Origin: Nectonema munidae
Taxonomy: Eukaryota; Nematomorpha; Nectonematoida; Nectonematidae
NCBI GenBank assembly: GCA_030549495.1
Contig: JAUIRK010000235.1
Coordinates: 434,001-498,000 of the forward strand
Length of the DNA: 64,000 nucleotides
Direction: 5' to 3'
This document shows, in pieces, positions 35,101 to 47,100 of this stretch. Each line of letters begins with the position of its first letter. Position 1 is the stretch's first letter. The notes beneath the pieces were generated by a model. That model saw nothing but the letters and a program-made list of their open reading frames with translations, was not told the origin of the DNA and ran no database searches. The position numbers were made by a program, and so were the translations under genes.

Positions 35101-38100
35101 TGTTTTGTCTGGCTGAAGAATGCATGAAAGTGAGAGAACAATTCTTGAACTTCTATACAAATTAAGTTTTATTATCTTTTTATGGATATAAAGATGATAC
35201 AAATGAAGAATCAAGTTCAAAAAGAGGGGTTGCTATATATGTTTGAATAAAAGAAATAAAACAACAAGAACTTGTTCTAAGTGTTCTCGTTTCATCTGCA
35301 AGAACCATTCAAAAACTGTGCTCAAGTTGTATATGAAAAGTTTTTTATTATCTTTTATAAAAAAATAAATAAAATTTAATTCTATTTTTTTACTTAGTTT
35401 CTAATATAAAATTTTTTCAAAGGTTTATATTTTAAAGTGCCCGTATACAATATTAGATTAACGCCATCTATAATTTTGTTGTTAATTTTGTGAATGTAAT
35501 CAAAATTTTAAGTAGTAATAATAATTTTTTCCAAAATTTTCTAATCGATCCACGGGTTGTTTTGGAAATTTAGTTCTTCATATGGTTTCGTTCATTGAAA
35601 GTTCTATAAAATGAAAAATAATGTGGGGAAAATCAGGGGTTTAGGGGGGTTAAAGTAATGCAAAATATTCGCTTTTTTACTCTCGCTCATTATGAGTATA
35701 TTATTTATTTTATTTAGATCTGAAAATAATCAAATTTAAATTTACTTAATTCTTATCAACATAAATTAATAATGATAACTTAATATTAAAAATAATAAAA
35801 AATAATAATATAGCTTATGTGTAAGATGGAGCGAAATTAATATTAAATAACCTCACGACATTAATGCAAAAAAAGCAATAACAATGAAGATTTACTATTA
35901 ACATGAATAATTAATAAAAATTCAAATAAAAAATAAGTTGCTGTATGTGCGAAATGTGAAAGAGACTTGAAAAATGCGAAGAACAATATTTTAATAAACT
36001 GGGCGGTGCTGAAAGGTGTAATACTATAAAAGTATTTAAAGGTTCAATTTTCAAAATAGTCACATCACAATATCAAGTTATGCACTGCACCGAGAAATCC
36101 TAAATACAGAGTTTTCCGATCTAGTCTTTGTTTCAATCAATTGCGTAGTTGTTGCATTCAATTACGTCAGTTTTAAAAATAAGAAAAAATCACGATAACA
36201 CTATTAATGGAGAAAAATTTTAAGGGTGTCTTAACGATTTGAAATTGAAATGTTTTGAGCTAAATATGGGAAATACAGTATTGATAATGAACAATGCATC
36301 AATTCATCGTTGTGGAAACTTGTGCTTTGAAGGATTTAATGTAATGTTTTTATGGCCATACTGCCCATTTTTGAATCCAATTGAAAATTGTTTGGGCAAA
36401 TGGGAACATTTGGGGACAAGACAAGGGTGCGTTATGAGTCTCAGCTGAAAAAACGCATCAGCAGTGCTTTCCAAGAAATCACTAGTTCAGATTGCAATGG
36501 ATATTACAGAAATATGCTTTTGTACATCAACAAATGTTCAAACTATGAGCATATTGATTGTTTGTAAATAAAATTTTATTTTACGTTTTTTTAATTTTTC
36601 TTAATATTAAAACTGACGTAATTGAATGCAACAACGACTCAATAGATCGAAAAACACTGAATATATTAAATTGATACAACAGAATATGCCTGTTGTCGGT
36701 GCCTCACAAAGATATCACCCTCATCCATTTTTTGTAAAAAAAATATCAACATATAGGAAAAGAAAAACATTGTAGAAAAATTAGTTAGAAATTGTGAAGA
36801 TGGGGCCATCTTGGAATTACCAAATAAGACTAGATAGGAAGTAAAATTATGGTTTAAAATGGCGAGCATTAGAAGTTGAGGGGTTTGTGGAAGAACTGTT
36901 GAAATGAATATTAACCCATTTACGGCCAATGTTCCTATTTTGGAACATAAGTAATTTCATCTTCGTCTGCTTTTTTCAATGACTTTGAATATAACTCGTC
37001 TGCGTTTTTTTTAGATATCGTCTGCTTTGCTTGGCCTTAAATGGGTTAATGTCAGGTTTAAGTTCTATAATATAAAAAAATATTTATATAGTAATAAGGA
37101 AACAAAATTATTATCTGAGTGCAGAAATTATTAAGATAAAAAAATGTTAACATTTACGGTTTAGAATTTAGATATTATAACAAAAACGAAATCTCAAAAT
37201 ACTTGTTACCATATAAATTTTCGAATTTTCCTGCGGACCACTAGTGGCCTCGGACCACTGGTTGGAGATCACTGCTCTAGAAGAAATTGCAACTGATAAT
37301 AACCAAACTGGAGACACACGAAATCAGGCAAATGCTTTGGCAAAGCAAATGGTTACTAAAAAGGTGGCTTTTATGTGTGAGTTATGGAATGACATTCTGT
37401 AGTGCTTTAATCAATGCAGAGCTCCAGCATTGAACTGACTACAGCTGTTAGTCTTTTGAAAAGCTTAGATAAATTTGTGAGTGAATCTAGAGAAAAGTTT
37501 TACTTTTACAATGAAAAAGCTTCTGACCGGAGTGCGAACAAATCTTAGGGGTCGTTCATCATTGACGTCAACTTTTTTTGATAAATTTCAATTTTTTTCT
37601 GACGGGCTTAGTCCAGGCCAATCTTAAAGTGTGCCTTGAGGCCACGAAACCCTTAATCCGGCACTGAAATAGGCCTTTAAGTTGTAGTTGAATGCGACGA
37701 TAAGAAAAATATAAAAAAAACCCGTCTGATTCTTCAAAACACTCTATGCAATGATATGTAAAGGTACCCCGGGGTGTTTTCATCGAGAAGGCACAATTGC
37801 GCCGCTTGTATCCAACTATGAGGAAAGCAGGCTTGATGCGGAATGAAACCTAAGACCTTGAGTTATCGAATCCAGCATCTAACCAGCCCTACTCATGCCC
37901 CCGTGTGTCTTTATACCTTCAAATGCTTTAACTTTTTAATTTCTAGACGAATCCATTTTTTCGATTGAAACGAAGCTACGTTGCCTCCAAATACAAAATG
38001 CGTAAGAAAAGTTTTCATATCTGAGTGTAGTATATTATAATAAAATGGGGAATTTAAAGTAATTTTTAAAAGTAATTTGGACCAGAAGTCGCTAAATTTT

Positions 38101-41100
38101 TCAAATAATAGACCGCTAAAATTCAGTTTAAAATCTTGCCCCTGAGTCGTTTATTTTTCTAAAAAGTGGATTCTATTTATAATAATAATATGTCTTTATT
38201 TTCAAAAGTTTCACACAAAGGGATCACAGGTATGTGTAAACAATTTGTGGACCAATATATAATTGATAAGCGCGATAAAAATATGAGAAAAACACAAGAA
38301 TGACTTTTGAAGGTCGGTATCAAGGACCAAAATAGCCGCTAGTAGATGCCAATCAGGTAATAAAATAATTTTTCTAAAAACAAAACAAAAAGAAGATAAA
38401 GATACACAGTTGAGTAATTTTATGGCATCGGAAAGGAAGAGTGCTTCAGAATTGATGAAAATGCAAGAAAACGTGTAAGAGAAAGATTGATTGGATTTCG
38501 TATATATTTATAAAAAGGTTAGAACATTTTATGAACAAGTCGTGGTGGTGAAGTCAGTTCTTTCTTTTTCAAAGTTAAAGGAGATGAATTGATTAAATAT
38601 AGGTGGAAGCAGGAAGTATACGTATTTCTATAGTGTAACAGCCACACTGAAATCGTATATTTAGAATGAAATATAAACAAAACAAAAACGAGAGTATTTA
38701 CCTTTTAAGCTTTCATTTCAATAATATAGAATTATTATGCATCTGGATTCTATTGAGAGCGTCTATCTTTCTGCATTCAAGATGAAAGACTTTGTCAATA
38801 AAAATTAATTTGCTAAAGGAATTTTGGGGTCTTTAAAGTTAATGCTTAGTATACTTGTCTAGGTCAGTATTGAGCTTTTTTTATAAATTAAAAACATTTA
38901 CATTGTTTATTAGTCTATTTACTTTTAGCAGACTACTCTTTAAAATTTAAAAAAACTAACCTACCATTTTAATTAGTTTTAAATACATTCTTACATGCTA
39001 ATTGTTTTGTTTCTCCTTTTTGCTTAAAATAAGGTATTTACAGATTTAGGGATAAAATCGTTACTAATTAACGAAGAAAAAATATTTATCGACTGCTTAA
39101 CTTTTAAATTAATCTCATAAATTGGTAAATAAATCATCTAGATTTGTCATCTACTTTATTTCTTTTAAAAGCTAATCACAAAAATCTATAATAGAAATTT
39201 TCCATGAAAATTTTCATTGAAGAAGCCATTTTAAGCAAAATTGCTACGAAATGAGCTGCATCGCAGAGCAACAATGAGAATGAAAATTAGGTAAGTAACA
39301 AATGTGTGAGACAAGAAGACCGTCAAAGATAAAACCAAAACTTTGATTAAGACTTAATCAGTTTCTTCTTTTAGCAGTTCAAATGATCATAAGGTATCCA
39401 TCCCTACGCACCTCTTTATGAAACACTGACTTAAATATTTGCTTCTGTTAAAATCTCAATTTTTGTGGACATTAATAATTATATTTATTCTCTAGATCGA
39501 TACGAGATAACCATTTTAGATAAATTGACTATAATTCATTGTACTGAATAGAATATATATATATAGTATAATAAAATTTCGTCCTCTTTTCCTAGTATGT
39601 CTTCCTTGCTCCATCGGTGAAAGTGGAAAACCTGGAGATCCTGGTCAACCTGGTAAGCAAGGACGTAAGGGTATTGATGGCCGAAAGGGCACTTCCAGGC
39701 AAAATGGGCAGAATGGAAAAGATGGTATTCCTGGGAAGCAAGGTCTACCGGTAACGAATCAAATGATAAAAATAATGCATCTTACATATTAGCGAATATT
39801 ATCCAATCAAAGGAGTCAATGTGTTCAGCCACGCGACAAAGAGACGAGTGGAGATTAAAACTAAAATAAAATATTTTTTGTTTATTGATAATTTATATCT
39901 ATAACTTATTATATGTCAAAGTTACGCTTATTATATGTAGCGCTGGATCTGATAAAGCATTCTGTTTTGACAGCAAAAAAGAATACAAATTTTTTGTAAA
40001 ACTAATCGCTTCAGAAAGCTGTTTATGTTAACCATCAAAACCTATTGAAATTTGTAAGCATATAGAAAAAAGCATTCCTTTATATCACGATTGCAAGTCA
40101 TTTTAGGAATACGAATGTGCCTTTCTTCTATTCAGAGTTCAAATCCTCAGTGCAGATGAAGAAATTTTTCAATTTTAGAGATTCCCCCACACCCTTCATA
40201 TACAAAAGAATCTATGTGGTATCACAGGTAAAAAACGAGCAGATTATCCATATTTTTATATTGAATCCATAAACACTGGATCAAAAACTTCCACTTCCAC
40301 CACTTGCGAAATCCGGCGACGTTTCCCTCTACTTGTAAAATCTGTTCGGCACAAGAACTAGAAATTTAACATTAAAACTCTATCTAAATACATATATTTT
40401 TATTTGTGGTCTGGCAAGACAACCAGAGAGATAACTTGGCAGACAACCATTTCCAAAATCGATAAAATTTTAAAAACTCACTTCTAGTCAAAATTTTTCA
40501 ATAAAATTTCCCACGCCTTTAAAGAATATGGCATTTATCGTTTTGAAGAACTTGAATCACATATGCCCGAGTTATACCTGTTTGAAATTTAGTCACGTGG
40601 AAGCCATATATATATATATATCATCTTCATCATCATCATGAATAATATGAATACATATGACTATTTCACGCCAGGTTTACTCTACATTCGAAAAAAAAAT
40701 TGAATTAAGATGTGTTTAACATGAAAGATGTGTTAGAAATGATTGTCATTGGAAGAGTTTGATTTAGAAATTTTTTTTAATTTGGATGAAATTTGACATG
40801 AAAGAAAGAAAGAAAGATTTATTGTACATAAAAAGCATATTTGAAGAAATAAAACAGTAAGAGAAAAATCCATGAGCATACTCAAGACTAATTAAAGTCG
40901 CTCTCAGTATTGCTCAAATTAAATGTAGGAAACATGAAGTTAAATAAGTTACAAATTGTGTTGGTATGATGGTTGATATGAAATGTAGATCGAATGAAAA
41001 ATAATGTAAATATGAACATAAATATATATATATATAATATATATATATATAGACAAATAGGTAGATATTAATTTGTAATATTACAATAATTTGGATAAAT

Positions 41101-44100
41101 AAAATAGTGTGTTTGGTAAAATGTGTTTCATAAGTATATGTTATATAATTAAAATTAACATAAAAGTAGGGCTGATATATATATATAAATCTTCATATAA
41201 ATACATCTATATATGGACTCAGTTTTATACAGAAAAAAAAATCGATAGTTATACATTATTTAAGAAATACTGAAATACTGTCCAGCCGATACTTCTAATG
41301 TAAATCTTGATTTTAAAAAGACGAATAGAAATATAAAACGCCACACCATACCAGTGTTTATTTTTTTTCAAATATATAATATAACATTTTAAATTTCTAT
41401 AAATACAGATAGAAAGAAATTTTGATGTAATGTGACAAAATCTAATGATCCCACTATACTTTCAATGCAAAATTTTGTTGAAAAAGATACCATAAAGTAG
41501 ATGTGTTTTGTTTGTCTTTGGAAAAAAACGTTATCTTCTTTTGACATGATTCTAGTTAGGAAGGTATTCTAAATAAACATTACATATATTGTTACATTCC
41601 AACTTAACCCGTTAATGCCCATGTCGACTATAGTCGACTTTACAAAAATAAAATCGTCTGCGTTTATCAAAGCTCTTTAATACAAATCTTCTGCTTTACA
41701 TTAGATATCGTTTGATTATTCTGGTCGTTAACGGGTTAAACCATTTAGGACCAAGCAAAGCAGACGACTCTAGTAATTCCTATTTAATTCCATTTAAAGT
41801 AGGAATTCGTTTGCGTTCCCTTTGGGAACATTGGTCCTAAATGGGTTAAAATTAATTAACTAACCGAACCGTTTTCTAAGAGTATCAATAGTATACATAT
41901 ACTCATTTTTTGCGATCTCCTGAAATTTTTTGAGATCCCTTAGTAAAAATTAATTGAAGGGAAATGTGTGTAATAGTTTTCATTTTGAAAAGAATAATTT
42001 TATTAAAATGATTATTTATTTTTTCAAATTTTTAAAGGGATTTTTTGGATCTCGAGGCCTTCCAGGCAAAAATGGAAGAGATGGAGTTGATGGCGAGGCT
42101 GGAGGTCCAGGTTTGGACGGGGTCCCTGGATCTGATGGAACACCTGGCAAACGAGGCTTACGAGTAAGTTGTTCATGAATCTTCTGCATTGAAAAAATTA
42201 TAGCTTAGCTATACCAGGGTACACGGAGATTAAACATATATCGATAAACATCATACTTTTTACAGCACTTCAGTCATCGTGAGTGACATCTTAGTGAGAG
42301 AGTTATATTTGGCAAACGTTTATCTCTGACCAAAGTGTTTTAGATTCAGGATAGTCTATCAATACAGTATCTAATACATAAAAGTAAAAAATTTTAGCCC
42401 GTCACTAAAATAGTTAATTAACTTATCATTTAGTTAGTTAGAAAATTAGTGCCTTAGATAGTTTGCAAGTTAGTTAGATGTAATATATATAAGACTTTTC
42501 ATTGGTGTTTAATGTGTCAGTCACCGTTATGTATTCTTCACGGAAAGTATTTTTATATAAACTTTTTCCTAGAATCCTTTCCCTTACAAAGAAAGGTGAT
42601 TGATTAGGAATGGCAAAATGAATTACTGCAAAGCTTGCACTGACCTTAGTAGGGCGTAACTGACGCCCTAGGTTGTTCAAGCAGTGCTGAAAACTAAATA
42701 AAATACAAGAAGCATATATTTTTTTACTCTCAAAGAATATTTTTCTTCTTCTTCTAACTCTGAACAATATAATGTTGTAGTTGATTTGGATAGTTGTCTG
42801 ATTCCACGAGGAAATTGTCTAGGGGGAAGTTGTTTCATTGCTGTGTTTTACTGTTATGTGATCGTAAATACATGCTGTAAGCTCATTGCACCTTTTAATT
42901 AAAAGGCATCCCTGAGCCAATATTTATTTATGTTAACACTATTTAAATGCCTGACATTGACGCAAGGCATATTTGCTTAATAAAATTATCTTAACATAGC
43001 AAAATATTTTTCGTATCCAACTTTTTTAAAAAATAATGAGTAAATTTAGCGTCTCTCTTCTGTCACTTTGTACATTTAAAAGATTTTTGAATAGTTTTAG
43101 TTTGTGCTGTTGACTTCCGACATAACGTTTGTAACTTAAGCCGTCGGTCCTGAAGTTGGAAAGATCCGTATCCGTCCTTGTTAAATTTATTTACGTAGCA
43201 GTACTTCTTTCTCCAATTTATTGTGAGAGGGTCATTATATTCTTTTTTCTTGAAATCTTTTTCACGTTTCAAAACGAAATGTTTTCATATACAAATACAT
43301 CACTGTTAATTTTCCGACAAAGAAGCTTATCGAGAAATAATTTTTACTAAAAATATTCTCACTATAATTCATAACGTAACTTTTTTACTTTATGATTTAT
43401 TTTTTCCAAAGTCTTGCCTTTTTTTAATTATTACTTTTAAAACTTATATTATGCAAAATTCAACATTAATTACATAAATATTATGTATTGTATATACATG
43501 ATTTTGAAAATTAAATTTATTTGTGTATATGTGTTAGTGTGTGAAATAAAGTCTAACAACATTTTTCTAAAGTAAAATTTATTAAAAAATGAGGAAAATA
43601 AATTTGAAAATCAGTCATACACAAAATTTCTATGTAATTAAAATACTAACGCTGATAGAAATAATTTAAATTTTGGATACTATGAAATTTAAAAGCTGAC
43701 TTTTAGAAGAAATAAAAGATCAGATAAAAAATTTAATTTACAATCAAGTACATTTCTTATTAAATTATTAAAAAGAAAGCCATTTGACTCAATTATTAAA
43801 AATCAATTCTCTTGCATGTTAACTTTTTCAATATTATTGGAGTCTGAATGTTTTAAGCAAATATTTTCATAAACTTTTTGGAAATGCCATTTTTAATTAA
43901 CTTATTTTTACTTATCTCTTGTAAAAACAGTCAATCATATGCCTAATTTTTGTTTGAAATAATTGAATTATAATGACTTACGGCCCTGGTTCTAGGGTAG
44001 CGAGAGTAAGTGATGATGTTAAGATAACTATAAAGCTCGTGGAGATCATGTCATTACTGAGGCTGTGTACAATTTTTGGCAAATTTTTGTAATCATGTAT

Positions 44101-47100
44101 TTTCAGGGATATCCTGGAAGTTCTGGAAGAGATGGACTACCAGGTCGTCCAGGAGTCGTTGGAATCAGAGGGCGTAATGGCAGAAATGGTAGAGATGGAA
44201 TTCATGGAAAGCCAGGCTTGCCAGGAGAAATGGTTTGAAATATTCTTCAAATTCTTATTATAAAAAACTTTTATTCATGAATTTAAATCCTTTAATTTTG
44301 GATGCCTTGGCAAATCATCGACACCACCATACAAGATCATCTAAATCCGAATACGTGACACAAAAATATAACACTTACTATTACAAGGTAATCGCATATG
44401 CACTTTGAGGGTCGATAAGTATATGAAGAGAGGCTTTGTTGTTTGGTTCATTTTGCGAAGACATTTTTCTTAGATTTTGTAACAGTCAAGAACAGAATAT
44501 TAATAAGAGCAGAGGGAGTTCTATGCATTGGTTTTTGGGATGTTTTTTTTATTTGGGGTCTTTTCGTTTAAACGGCCACATCAAGTAATCACCATTTCAT
44601 CTGCCTTTTATAGTTATGTTCTTGTAATAATTAATTAGTAACTTAATAAATAAATATAATTAACTATAAAAGGTGGACAAAATGATGATGATGTCGCCGT
44701 CTAAACGAAAAGACCCTTTATTTTTATCACAAAAATTTCAATAAAGCAAAAAATATTCAAAATTAACCCTCAATAGTATAGTAAAAAACTGCAACGCAAT
44801 GGTAAAAATGTGTACAAAATGTACACATATTACTTATTTTAAAGAATAAAGTAAATTTCTTCAAAAAATAAGTTTATTTAAAAAAGTTAAAGTATTTTCA
44901 AAGAAAATTCACAAATTTATCACAGTTTGAGCAAAAATTTCTTTTAATTTGCCTCCTGTGTTTTGGACAAATTGGGAGTTTGCATTTACAGCAAACTGAA
45001 CGGCTCCACTTTTTACATTCAAAACACCGTCTTGCTCTACTTGAACAACTTTGTTCGCATCCAACTTGATATTCACTTTGGTTTGTTGCCGAATATCCAA
45101 CAACTTGACCAGCTAAACCCACTTCAGCAGATATGGATGCTTTTTGAAGTCTTGATTTAGCATACGACTCACCCAATTGAAATGAAAGATTTCTCAAAAA
45201 TTGTTTCCGTGATAAAGTGTATCCTTTTTTTTCATAATGATATAGGCGTTGTACCAGCAAACATCAATAATATTGTAGTTCACAAGAACGGGCCATCTTG
45301 AAGTTTTCCTTCTTGATGTAAATTCTTCGATGATCGAATCCATCAAATCTACGCCACCTTTATTTTGGTTATATTCCAATATTATATATGGTTTTTGTCT
45401 TCTCTTGAAGATATGGAAACTTTATTGTGTGAAGAGCTCATCATCAGTACAGATCTATTTTTCTTTGGAATGTAGGAAAATAGACATACTTTTTCTGCAT
45501 GATTATAGACTGACATTGTTGAAAACACTTTACGATTTTTCGAAATTTTTAACACTTTTGGAACTTCTCTTCTTGATGACTTCACTGTTCCTAACAAAGA
45601 TAGATTTTTTTCAGCAAGTTTTTTTGCCAGTTGATATGAAGTGAAATATCTATCCGTAATAACTTCCCTGCCAGTGTTGAAAAAAGGTTGCATCAAATAC
45701 ATCACAACGTTACTTGAAAATTTGTCGTTGAACTTCAAGCTGAGCTGCTCATCTGCACCAGTGTAAACATATCCATTCAAAGCAAAACCTGTTGAAGCTT
45801 CAGATGCCCAAAAAATTTTTAGGCCGTATTTTCTTGGTTTGGACGGCATATATGTTTTTCCGGGAACTATACCTCGGTATCCGACGAGTTGTTCGTCAAC
45901 AATTATAAAAGTACCTGGAACATAGAACTTTTTCAAATTTTCCATGAACATTTCCCAGACTTCTCGAATCGCTGCCATTTTATCACTTTTTCTTCTTTCG
46001 TCTCTACTACGAAAGTTATCAAAACGCAAGCATCTGAGGAAAAACTTTACTCTTACAGCACTTATTGTTGCCTTGTAAAAAGGTCTTGCATCTTTGAGCA
46101 CCATAATTCTTGTAAGTTTGACATATTGTCTCTGTCAACGACCGCTCTTATTATAACAGCGTAACAGGCTTTGATCTCAGCTTCACTGAAGTTGGACATA
46201 TAAAATGGAAAGTTGTCTCTTTTAGAGTTTTCCATATAGTTATACCGTATATCATGAGCTTTACGATTTGTATATCTGAGAATATGTAGGAACATCTCCT
46301 CACTGTAAAATAATAAGAAAGCAGCAATTTCTTTGTTTACAGCAAATAAATTTGTTGGAGTTTGAGTCAAAATATTTCTTTTTCGAAGAGCATTGGGAAT
46401 TGAGTTTAAGCTCCAACAAGCACCGCCAGCCTTTAAATCTTTATCATATTTTTCACTATTCAAGAAATTATTTTCAAAGAGCTCAATGTTACTATTTTGA
46501 TTTTCATAAATTTTATCATCTTCATCATCATCATTAGAAGATTCATTATGCTCATGAAAAACTTGAAGAGTTCCTTCATCTTCATCAACACAATTTTCAT
46601 TTGGAGATTCATCTTCTTCCATTGGTGTCGTGGTCTCTATTTCAACAACTTGTATTCATCTTTCTCAGACAATTTTTAAAAAATTCAAAATCATTCTCAC
46701 TATCGGTAAAATTTTCAGAGATCAAGGAAATCAATGTAGAGGCGTTTTTGAAAGAATTTCTTTTTTTCGACATGTTTATAGCGTTAAATTTTTAACAATT
46801 ACAATGTAAAAATAACTTATAAAAAGCAAGCAAGGATGCCGAAGTAATCAACAAATATGGAGCAAAGAGCTGTGTTCAAAAATGAAAAATTATGTTACAT
46901 TCACATCAATTTGTCAAAAACATCTGTGAATAAGATAGACTAAATGCATCACTGGATAATAAATACATAGTGCAGTGGAAAAATGAGCTTGAAGTAAGAG
47001 AGAAAGATAAAAGGTCGTGTGTACAAAATGTACACATGTTTACCATTTAAGTGAAAGTGTTAATAATGTGTTAACTATGAATTGGGACAAGACGATCAAT

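Larger units (their letters stand above)
30542..37274 (-). mobile_element. SCAND3/ZBED5-type hAT with perfect 8-bp duplication
   Basis: Flanked by CTCTAGAA at 30534-30541 and 37275-37282, the 8-bp duplication typical of hAT elements. Terminal repeats are CAACGGTCGCCAACCA on the left and, reverse-complemented, CAGTGATCTCCAACCA on the right. Subterminal GGACCACTAGT occurs at both ends. It sits inside the coding region of the ZMYM1-type hAT, whose reading resumes on the far side. The transposase is on the minus strand at 30876-32640. The remaining 4.6 kb up to the 5' end holds later insertions: piggyBac element 2, a Tc1/IS630-type remnant and a MITE. AT-rich stretches 32640-33600 and 35400-36140 are unassigned. 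Confidence 0.92.
28861..37666 (+). mobile_element. ZMYM1/TTF-type hAT transposon, interrupted
   Basis: The plus-strand transposase starts at the ATG at 28861 with an acidic N-terminus. A LINE fragment breaks it at about 29150-29430. It continues with TTF-finger-region phrases (VDRELLVYSPSRTGLF near 29550) and then FLCERGLPLWGSNETIGSRR with NGNYLGILELIGQFDPFL. Next come YFSVSVDSTPDISPTDQLTI (DDE region) and YDNASNMPGKYIGMQ with VPCACHSFNLVG (about 30210-30320). A second hAT (30542-37274) splits the gene, after which ALEEIATDNNQTGDTRNQAN resumes at 37275. The right end is the terminal repeat CCCTTAATCCGGCACTG at 37650-37666. Several frame changes and stops make it a pseudogene. The left terminal repeat was not found. 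Confidence 0.82.
24635..39595. other. Large collagen intron interval with nested transposons
   Basis: 15 kb between two collagen exons. It contains an orphan RTE 5' UTR copy (25733-26054), degenerate repeats (26440-27215), the nested hAT tower (28861-37666), SINE copy 2 and LINE 3' fragments. At least one host exon of length 1 mod 3 should also lie here. Stretches 24635-25732, 27230-28860 and 38400-39595 contain nothing I can assign with confidence; 27700-28700 looks like very decayed coding sequence. Confidence 0.7.
39751..42037. other. Collagen intron before 126-bp exon A
   Basis: Holds AT microsatellites (about 40609-40624 and 41018-41053), a (GAAA)n-tailed repeat at 40798-41000 and two piggyBac-class MITEs (41604-41849). 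The remainder is AT-rich and unassigned. Confidence 0.6.

Noticed and set aside
32892-35475. TTAACGCC near 32892 and 35458 as ends of piggyBac element 2
   Set aside because: They lie in the same orientation rather than inverted and diverge after about 8 bases, so they are not terminal repeats.
39227-39281. Candidate missing collagen exon (55 bp between ttttaag and gtaagt)
   Set aside because: The length is 1 mod 3 as required, but phase 0 contains a stop, and the only open phase does not fit the neighbours.
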